Assembly: GCA_026770585.1 (NCBI GenBank)
Contig: MU646303.1
Location: 1,505,658-1,517,434, forward strand
Reading direction: 5' to 3'
DNA length: 11,777 nucleotides
From: Baffinella frigidus
Lineage: Eukaryota; Cryptophyceae; Cryptomonadales; Baffinellaceae
The translations under genes and the position numbers were made by a program. Of the stretch, positions 1 through 6,300 are shown piece after piece (position 1 is the stretch's first letter; each line of letters opens with the position of its first letter). Under the pieces are notes generated by a model. It worked only from the letters and a program-made list of their open reading frames with translations. It had not been told where the DNA came from and did not search any database.

Positions 1-18
1 GATAGCAAAAAGGGGATG

Positions 19-84
19 TCAATTGAAACTGTCTCCGACGGAGTCCATCAAGTCGGCCGCGCCGCCGCGACGCAACCCGAACAC
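19..84 (-). CDS. Putative terminal exon of the acidic protein gene
   Basis: On the minus strand a telomere-like tract ends in ACCAG, and an open frame of 21 codons plus TGA follows (VFGLRRGGAADLMDSV, then GDSFN and stop). It begins in phase 0, matching the phase-0 end of the 583-678 exon. GC-rich codons contrast with the surrounding repeat. The exon is short, so the call rests on the acceptor, the phase and the abrupt change in composition. An alternative is that the gene continues beyond the window and this is chance. Confidence 0.4.
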   Translation of the reverse strand: MFGLRRGGAADLMDSVGDSFN

Positions 85-2596
85 CTGGTTTATGGTTAGG
101 GTTAGTTTCAGGTGAACATTCAGGGTTTGGTTTTGGTTTTGGTTTAGGTGTAGGTTGAGGTGCAGGTTTAGGTTCAGGTTTGGGAAAGCCTGGTAGCATG
201 TTCAGCTCGAGTTACAATACCTCTCGCCTCGCGTGCGTTGGAAAGAACCCCCGCACTCCGACCACGTCAGACACGTTCAAAGCGTTCAAAGCACGGAGTT
301 AAGGTAGACCCTACACCCAAAACCCCAAACCCCAAACTCAAACCCCTAAACCCCACACTTTAAACCCTAAAACCGCACCTCCTGGTGTCCGAGCTTGGTC
401 GCAGCCTTGCGCGGCAGCGGCGCAGGCGTAGGTGCAAAACCGCTCTGTCTTTCAAACCGCGGGGTGTCTGTCGCATCGCGCATGGCCGGTACGAAGCACC
501 CACCCCCGCCGAACCCCCAAACCCTAAAGTAGATGCCATCCAACTTGTAACGCATCGACCCCCCACCCCCCCCGTCCCGCACCTCCTGGTGTCCGAGCTT
601 GGTCGCAGCCTTGCGTGGCAGCGGCGCAGGCACGTGGGTGCGAGCAGCCTGCTCTTCCGTCTCGTCCGTCATCAGCCCCTGCCGGTCTTCCGTATATCAG
701 GCATCGCTCAGCCGTCCCCACGATAAACCCTGAAACCTCAACCCTGAAACCTCAACCTTCCACCCTCAACCTTGAACCCAGAAACCTGAAACCTAAACCC
801 TAAACGAGCAGGCGCCTGCTCTTCCATCTGGTCGGTCATCAGCCCCGGCCGGTGTTCCGTGAGTCCGGGCCAAACCCCAAACCGTAAACCCTGAACCCTG
901 AATTCGAAACCCTGAACCCTAAACTCTGAACCCGAAACCCTAAATCCTGAACCCGAAACCCGAAACCCGAAACCGGTGTTCCGTGTGGCAGGCATCCTAG
1001 CTCTCTCTGTCTGCCTATTTGGGCTCAACAATCCAGTGCGCCCGGGCTCTTCCCCGAGCCAAAGTTGACGGATTCACACCGCAAACCCAGCATGTCAACT
1101 TGCGAATAGTCCGCCAGTCAACCCGCGCGCGGCAGAGAGCGAGTGGCTATACGTATGCGCCATCTGAGTAGGCCTCAATTTGGCGTGAATTCACGGATTT
1201 TATAGTGAATTCACGGACTCATGACGTATAGCCACTAGAGGGCGGGTGGACCTGCACGGCCTTCAGCCGCGCATTCCGCGCAACAATCCTCGCCCGGCGC
1301 TCCTCCTCCTCGGCCTTCCTCGCATCCGCATCCTCCTCCTCCTCCCCGTCGCTCCCCTCGCCCTGCTGCGGCAGCCCCTTCTTCGAGGGCGCGAAAGCAG
1401 GGTCGTCTCGGGTGAACTTGGGAGCCTGCGGTGAGAAAAAAAAAAGAGGTCAGTCTTCGTTTCAGCCAACCTCGGGACAAGTGTCGGATCTCGCTACAGC
1501 TGAAGAAACTACGACGGGACGCACCTGAGCCTGCGGAGGAGGGGCGGCGTCGGGCCCCCAGCGCATCGGAGGTTCCGACTCCCCGTCCGGGAAGAGCGGC
1601 GGGGCCTCCTTTTGATCTCTTCTGTTCGAGGACGCCAGCTGCGTCGCATACGCCTGCGTGACCTGTAACGAAGCGCCCCCCCCCCGTAAGCCGATACCCC
1701 CCATACGCCCCGCATATTCTCACCCCGGGCTTCCTGTAACACGCTCACTGTAAAACGCAGGTCACGCCTGTGTGACCTGCGGGCATAGGTACCTGCATTT
1801 AGATCCCCATGCGGCGGGCGTGTGTTACAGGGGTGAGCGGTCCGAGGACGCCATCTGCGTCGTGTACGCCTGCGTGCCCTGCGGGCTCCAAACCCACCGA
1901 AAACTGTGTTACAGGGGTGATCGTTTGCGGGGGTTGGGGGGGGTAGCCACACGAAAACTGCTACCGCGTACGCCTGCGTGACCTGAGTAATTCAGACTAA
2001 TTCAGATTTATTTAAGAGGATCTCCGTATTTTGCCAGCCCATGCCGTCAACAAGCTGAATGTCGTACCGCCGCTTTACAAACTGCCTACCTGTGGGCCAA
2101 CAGGGGTGAGCGTTTTCGGGGCATACGGTGGTAGAGTTTTGCCATTGGGGCGCCAATGAGAAATGCCGATGCGTCTGGAGAGCGGCGAGATTCTAGATCT
2201 TTTTCGCTGGGCCAAGGTTTCAAGGTTCTGTTCTGATAGGCTCAAGCCAAGTCGAGCAAGGCGACACCCAACCGTGCGTCCTGGTTTGTAGGGGTAGGGA
2301 GCTTGATATGTTGGAGGTAAATCCGCAACCGGCTGACGCACCCTCACAGCCGCGTGTGCCGACGCAGTTTTGGCTCGGCGCGGGACACATCTTACGCCCT
2401 ACAGAACCCCTGACGTCGAGGGGGAGGATGAGACCTCAGCGCCGCCGCCATCTTCCTCCTCCTCCTCGTCAAAGACCGCGGCCTGCTTCGCCACCGCCAC
2501 CGCCCGCTTCACACGACTCGTCACCACCCGCGCGTCCGTCGTGCCATCGTCGTCCACTGCCCCCCCTCCGGGGGCCTCCACCTCGCCCCCCTCCAT
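19..2596 (-). CDS. Intron-rich gene for an acidic Glu/Asp-rich protein of unknown function (whole model)
   Basis: This is a gene model read right to left on the minus strand. Supported exons are 2435-2596, 1525-1662, 1252-1428, 583-678 and 19-84, with a doubtful extra exon at 2090 to about 2285. All proposed introns fall in phase 0 and have GT and AG ends, so the pieces join in one frame from an ATG at 2596 to a TGA at 19-21. That gives roughly 213 residues without the doubtful exon. The product is hydrophilic, with acidic runs (five Glu then Asp in exon 1; four Glu and Asp in the 1252-1428 exon), basic patches and Pro-rich stretches. It has no signal peptide or membrane segment, so a nuclear or cytosolic scaffold-like protein is plausible, but I recognise no family. 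It diverges from the LON-like gene starting at 2909. Introns carry telomere-like repeats and decayed exon copies. The joins are inferred and not proven. Confidence 0.55.
91..188. repeat. Degenerate telomere-like tract, G-rich on the plus strand
   Basis: Repeated GGTTTAGG/GGTTAGGG-type units (TTAGGG, TTTAGG, GGTTTTGG, AGGTTGAGG) run through this stretch. In the sense of the minus-strand gene it is C-rich (CCTAAAC, CCTAACC), like the tracts in the plus-strand gene, and it sits directly before the terminal exon. The stretch 189-300 after it holds nothing I recognise. Confidence 0.85.
301..372. repeat. Degenerate telomere-like tract, C-rich
   Basis: Units of CCCAAAA, CCCCAAA and CCCTAAA in near-tandem order. 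The tract abuts the truncated copy of the 583-678 exon that begins at 379, so it forms one border of a duplicated exon fragment. Confidence 0.85.
379..431 (-). repeat. Truncated second copy of the 583-678 exon (3' half)
   Basis: The sequence 379-431 repeats the donor-side half of the exon at 583-678 almost exactly. The minus-strand reading PAPLPRKAATKLGHQE is the same in both, followed by the same GAG/GTGCGG donor. The 5' half, with the acceptor, is missing. Stretch 432-582 between the copies includes a short CCCAAACCCTAAA piece and otherwise nothing recognisable. It is probably a non-functional partial duplication, though its intact donor could confuse splice prediction. Confidence 0.75.
583..678 (-). 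CDS. Internal exon of the acidic protein gene (intact copy)
   Basis: Read on the minus strand, the acceptor GGCAG at 679-683 opens a 96-base, 32-codon frame starting GLMTDETEEQAAR and ending ATKLGHQE, closed by the donor GAG/GTGCGG. Both ends are phase 0. It is the only one of several copies that has both the acceptor and the donor: the copy at 805-867 has CCGG instead of CAGG at the acceptor, and the copy at 379-431 lacks the 5' half. The peptide is polar, acidic at first and then basic. No family is recognised. Confidence 0.55.
720..806. repeat. Degenerate telomere-like tract
   Basis: Alternating units such as CCCTGAAACCT, AACCCTGAA and CCTAAACCC. It separates the intact exon copy (583-678, with intron homology to about 711) from the next partial copy (805-867). 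Confidence 0.85.
805..867 (-). repeat. Truncated third copy of the 583-678 exon (5' half) plus intron edge
   Basis: The minus-strand reading GLMTDQMEEQAPAR matches the first part of the intact exon (GLMTDETEEQAAR). The adjoining intron sequence ACGGAACACCGGC resembles ACGGAAGACCGGC next to the intact exon. The acceptor AG is lost (CCGG for CAGG) and the frame runs into telomere-like sequence. A fourth scrap of the same intron edge (GGTGTTCCGTGTGGCAGGCATC) lies near 976-998. Confidence 0.65.
868..975. repeat. Degenerate telomere-like tract
   Basis: Repeated CCCTGAACCCTGAA, CCCGAAACCC and CCCTAAA units between the third exon copy and the fourth intron scrap. Stretch 1000-1140 after it holds no recognisable feature. 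Confidence 0.85.
1142..1236. repeat. Small foldback element with 13-bp perfect inverted ends
   Basis: AGTGGCTATACGT at 1142-1154 is the exact reverse complement of ACGTATAGCCACT at 1224-1236. Inside is a direct repeat of GTGAATTCACGGA (1185-1197 and 1205-1217), each copy carrying the palindrome GTGAATTCAC. It lies in an intron 16 bases past the donor of the 1252-1428 exon. It is MITE-like in shape, but I see no convincing target-site duplication. Confidence 0.7.
1252..1428 (-). CDS. Internal exon of the acidic protein gene (Glu-rich)
   Basis: On the minus strand a strong acceptor (ten T, then CTCACCGCAG) opens 59 codons with no stop, closed by the donor CAG/GTCCAC. Both ends are phase 0. The peptide starts APKFTRDDPAFAPSKKG, runs through an acidic stretch SDGEEEEDADAR, then a charged helix KAEEEERRARIVARNARLKA. 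Codons are strongly GC-ending. The polypyrimidine tract, clean splice ends and biased composition make this one of the best-supported exons of the gene. The charged segment may form a helix or coiled coil. Function unknown. Confidence 0.7.
1525..1662 (-). CDS. Internal exon of the acidic protein gene
   Basis: On the minus strand the acceptor TTACAG opens a 46-codon frame (start VTQAYATQLASSNRRDQKE, end PDAAPPPQAQ), closed by the donor CAG/GTGCGT. Both ends are phase 0, so it joins the next exon at 1428 cleanly. The peptide is polar and Pro-rich near its end, with an acidic FPDGESEPP stretch. The acceptor side of this exon recurs as three decayed fragments at about 100-base intervals upstream in the intron (1764-1982). 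No family is recognised. Confidence 0.65.
1625..1982 (-). repeat. Decayed tandem copies of the VTQAYA exon start, about 100-base period
   Basis: The start of the 1525-1662 exon, with its acceptor, appears four times on the minus strand: 1625-1662 (intact), 1764-1777 (fragment, GTCACACAGGCGTGA), 1841-1878 (reads GTQAYTTQMASSDR after CCCGCAG) and 1964-1982 (VTQAYA). Copy spacing is about 101-115 bases. The intron part is duplicated too: GTTACAGGGGTGA occurs at about 1824 and 1909, and CAACAGGGGTGAGCG at about 2099. A 10-bp perfect inverted repeat (1756-1765 with 1772-1781, CGCAGGTCAC arms) lies on the 1764 fragment. Confidence 0.7.
2090..2285 (-). CDS. Doubtful exon of the acidic protein gene
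   Basis: The minus strand is open through this stretch, ends in a good donor (CCACAG/GTAGGC, phase 0) and contains a basic segment (LAQRKRSRISPLSRRIG). The 5' edge is uncertain; one candidate acceptor is ACAAACCAG near 2286. Composition is less GC-biased than the neighbouring exons, and its 3' part (GCTCACCCCTGT) belongs to the repeated intron sequence of this region. Skipping it also keeps the frame. It may simply be intron. Confidence 0.25.
2435..2596 (-). CDS. First exon of the acidic protein gene
   Basis: An ATG at 2594-2596 opens a 54-codon frame on the minus strand (start MEGGEVEAPGGGAVDDDG; middle SRVKRAVAVAKQAAVFD; then five Glu and Asp) up to a possible phase-0 donor GAG/GTCTCA. If unspliced, the frame continues 11 more codons to a stop at 2399-2401. 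Codons are strongly GC-ending. The peptide has an acidic N-terminus, a basic/hydrophobic middle and an acidic run, with no targeting signal. The start is 313 bases from the divergent start of the LON-like gene. Plus-strand frames here are read-outs of the same GC-rich bases. Confidence 0.5.
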
Positions 2597-2908
2597 ACCA
2601 GGTGCGAACAAAACGGAATTCGGCCCAGCGTGTTTTTGCGATATTGGCCGGGACTATCTGCCAGCGGACGGACGGGTCTCGACGAGGGTCGTCAACCCAC
2701 TGGGAGCTGAGGTTTCAGCGGATGGCCCAGGCATTGGGCGGCCGACGAGGCTTGCCGCAACCCAAGAGAACGCGTTCGCCTTTTCCTCAGCCCTCGATGA
2801 AGCAAAGTTGACTGGAGCCCCCCTTTTTGGGACCCCTCGCTCTCAAGGTTGACATTTAGAAAACCCTCCAACGGTTCAAAAAGCTGAACAACCCTGGAGT
2901 AGATTCCG
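2597..2908. promoter_or_regulatory. Probable bidirectional promoter between divergent genes
   Basis: The two proposed start codons face away from each other with 312 bases between them, so both promoters and 5' UTRs must fit here if the starts are right. I see no convincing TATA box. Poly-pyrimidine and A-rich bits (GCCCCCCTTTTTGGGACC, ATTTAGAAAACCC) lie close to the plus-strand start. The call is inferred from gene arrangement only. Confidence 0.35.
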
Positions 2909-3364
2909 ATGGCGATCGGACTGATGCGGCCGCTGCGGGCCGCGATCATGCTCGCCGCCGTCCTCTCGGAGGCCAGTGCGTTCCTGCCGAGTGTCGGGTT
3001 GCGTCGAGGAGAGATCGCTGCGGGGCGGGCTTTCTTGAACAGGGTGCAACACCCTGTTCTGCAACACTCTGTTGTTCAGAACAGAGTGTTGCAGCGTGGG
3101 TCGTGGCCGCTGCCTCTCTCTGCCAAGCCAGAGCAGAGCCTTCCACCTTTCCCCAACAACAGGACAATGTTGCAGCTACCCGTGATGGGCAAACACCATG
3201 ACGGCGGCTCACCGGGCCTAGGGCCAACGAGAGAAAAGGAAGCGCCCAAAGGCCCGCGCCCAACGGCGAAGCTGCCAGCGATCTCCGCGCCCATCGGATC
3301 CCCACCGCTGTTCCCGGGCATGACGAGGATGTTCCGCGATCCAACACCCGGGCAGGCTGCGGCC
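2909..3364 (+). CDS. LON-like gene exon 1: signal peptide, transit peptide and start of the LON domain
   Basis: Translation from the ATG at 2909 gives a basic start, a hydrophobic core (residues 11-19, AAIMLAAVL), then SEASA followed by FLPSVG. Cleavage between Ala24 and Phe25 would leave Phe at +1, the hallmark of complex red-plastid presequences. Residues 25 to about 115 are rich in Arg, Gln, Ser and Pro with few acidic residues, as in a transit peptide. LPAISAPIGSPPLFPGM at 122-138 resembles the first strand and P-x-FPG motif of Lon N-terminal domains. The donor is probably GCC/GTGCGC after residue 152 (phase 0). Without splicing the frame runs to a stop at 3419-3421. The adjoining intron, 3365-3638, holds nothing else I recognise. 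Confidence 0.65.
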
Positions 3365-6300
3365 GTGCGCATTGCCGTCGCCTTCGCAGCGGTATTCCAC
3401 TGCGCTTTCCCTTCTTGTTGAACCCACCGAGGTCCATGGGATTGAGTGTCTCGTCCCGATAGATCTACTGGGCAAGAAGGCAGCTACAGTTAGCGGCATC
3501 CTCTCCTCCGCTGCTCTCCTCACCGACTGCAACGCCGCTCTCTTTAGAGCATTGCCAAAAAGAGCACACGTAAAGCGCACCTGTCAGTGCAGGACCCCAT
3601 GCGGCCACTCGCAGGCTCATCCCCGCATCCCCGCACAGGTCGACGACCGATTCCAGGGCAAGCCGGTGGTCGCATACCTCAGGGGCGGGGTACGCACTCC
3701 CCACCTCAACCCTACACCCTAAACCCTAAACCCTAAACCCTACACCCTAAATCATAAACCATAAACCATAAACCATGAACCATGAACCATGAACCATGAA
3801 ACGCTCAACTGGAAGATGGGGTGTGCAGGAGGGGAAGGAGGAGGCGGTGCGTGGCGTGGGGACCCTTGCGATGGTGTCGGAGTGGGACGCGGACGATGAA
3901 GGCAACTTCAAGGCATTTTTAAAACAACCCTAACTCCTCAACCCTAAACCGTGAAACCGAAACCCTGAACCCTGCACCATAAACACTAAACCATAAATCA
4001 TACACCTTGAACCCTAACTCCTTGGCCCTAATCCCTAAACCCCAAAACCTAAACCCCACACCCCAAAACCCAAAACCCAACCCCCAAACCCCAAACCCCA
4101 AACCCCAAACCCCAAACCCTACACCTTGAACCAGGCGTTCTCACTGACGGCGATGGGGCGCGTCTCGGTGCCCTTTGTTCGTGGCGTCCCGGGCAAGGTC
4201 TCTCCGGCCCAGCTCATTGTCCATCTAATCCCCGCATCTAATCCCCGCATTGTCAAATGGGTGTTTGATACATTTCATTCCGCATTGCCAAGCCGCGCCC
4301 GCCCTTTTGACGCATGCTCGTTCTTTTGCATCTGGGTCCAGATGCCCTCTCCCGTCAGACCATACATGAATGAGAGATCGAGATGTTGTTGCGTGAAGAG
4401 TCAGTCATATTGGCCTTTGCGCTGACGGCGATGGGGCGCGTCTCGGTGCCCTTTGTTCGCGGCATTCCGGGCAAGGTCTCTCCTGCCCAGCTCATTGTCA
4501 CAAGGGTGTTCAATCCCCGCGTTGTCAAATGGGTATCCACACAGTGGGCTACGAAGGGCTTTTCCGCCCAAATCGGGCCACCTTTCCGTGACCTTATCCG
4601 TAGGAACCCCCCTATGTCCCTACGGGTTGCCTACCGTAGGGTCCTAGGTTTTCTCGGTTAGGGGTTATTCGAAATCCCGTCAAAGTCCGCTGTGTGGTAA
4701 TCTCCGCGTTGTCGAATGGGTGTCGCATCCCCTCTTTGTCAAATGGGCAGCTAATGCATTTCATCCCGCATTATCAAGCCTCCCCCGCCCTTTCGGGGAA
4801 AAAACACGTTTCCAGCAAGTAAAGCATCCTATCCTGTCCCTGCAGGCGCTGCTAGTTGCAGACAGGTGGGAGCCAATCTTCGACACGCCGCTGTCCGCCT
4901 CGTACATGCACTCTCTCGAGATCCTGCGGCCCCTCGCGGATGAGTGCGCGCGGGAGCACAACCTGCGGTACTAAACCATACACCCTGCATCCTACACCCT
5001 ACACCCTACACCCTACACCCTACACCCTACACCCTACACCCTACACCCTGTGCCCTGAACCCTGAATCTCCCGGGTGCTATCTGGCGAGCAGGCGACCCT
5101 CACCCCTGAACCCTGAACCCTGAATGTCTCGAGTGCTGTCCGGCGAGCAGGCGGGGTCTGATGGCCGCGCTGGAGTCGCTTGCTCTCGAGGTGGAGGGCT
5201 GCGACGTGGAAAAGGTCAGCAGCCCCTCTCTCACTTTCTCTCGATCTCTCTCGCACACACACACTCACGCTCTCTCGCTCGCTCTCTCTCTCAGTCACGC
5301 GCTCTCTCTCTCTCGCTGTCTCTCTCTGGTTCCACACCTAACTTCGTCCCTTACTGGTGTTTCTAGGGTTGCAACGTGGATAAACCCTAAACCCTACACC
5401 TTAACCGCAAACCCCAAACCCCAAACCCCAACCCCCAAATCATGCACAGGGATGCAACGTGGACGTGCTCCTCGCGCTCGGCCCGCAGTTCTACTCTCAG
5501 GCAATGGAGCTCGCGGCCAAGGCGGTACACCCGAAACCCTACACCCCAAACCATGAATCTCAAACCCTGTACCCGAAACCCGAAACCCGAAACCCGAAAC
5601 CCTCAACACTAAACCCTGAATAATAAACTCTAAACCTCAGACCCTAACCTCTGAACCCCAAACCCCAAACCCCAAACCCCAAACCCCAATCCCCAAGCAC
5701 CAAGCACCAAGCACCAAACCCCAAACCCCAAACCCCAAACCCCAAACCCCAAACCCCAAACCCCAAACGCAAACCCTAAACCAGGGGGTGTGAGGGGGCA
5801 TCAGCGTGACGCCGCACGGGCGGGATGGGGGGCTTGGGGATGCCGCTAAACCCTAAACCCTAAACTCTCATCCAGGGAGGGGGCGGCGGCTTCAGCCTGA
5901 CGCCGCAGGGGCGGGATGGGGGGTTGGGGATGCCGAGGGCTGGGCTTGCGGAGGCGCTGCAGTCGCTCTCGGACGCGGCCGAGGTGCGTCCTAGGAACAG
6001 GCGTACCGTACGCCCTCTCGGCGGCGGGTGTCCTTGCATTTATGTGCGAGCCCCATGGTGCTGCTGCTGCCTCTCTGCAAAACGCCAACCTCCAGGCCAA
6101 CGCCGTTTCTGGACGCGGACAGTACGCCCTGTAGGGTGTAGGGTTGAGAAACCGTGGGTGTGCCCCGCGCCCAGGCATAACTCCCAGGGTTTTGCCTGGC
6201 GGGCGGGTTGCATAGACCGCTGTCGCGCGAAGAGGGAACAACTTAAAGGCTTTAAATACTTTCACCTGAAAGCCAAGGCCGAATATCGACCCTGGCTGTC

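Noticed and set aside
583-678. Possible link of the HVPAP...LGHQE segment to ribosome-biogenesis BOP1-type proteins
   Set aside because: Only a few residues agree and an insertion is needed; the rest of the gene shows no WD repeats or other BOP1 features.
738-1031. Minus-strand ORFs rich in GFRVSG/FRVQG repeats (also near 3919-4101 and 5394-5609)
   Set aside because: They are translations of degenerate telomere-like repeats, with no start, splice or composition evidence of coding.
2308-2852. Plus-strand ORFs of 160-167 codons over 2308-2852
   Set aside because: They are Pro/Ser/Arg-rich read-outs of the strand opposite the minus-strand first exon, whose acidic reading and clean start are more gene-like.
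3703-3801. A true chromosome end
   Set aside because: The tracts are short, degenerate, internal, in both orientations and bounded by exons, so they are interstitial repeats.
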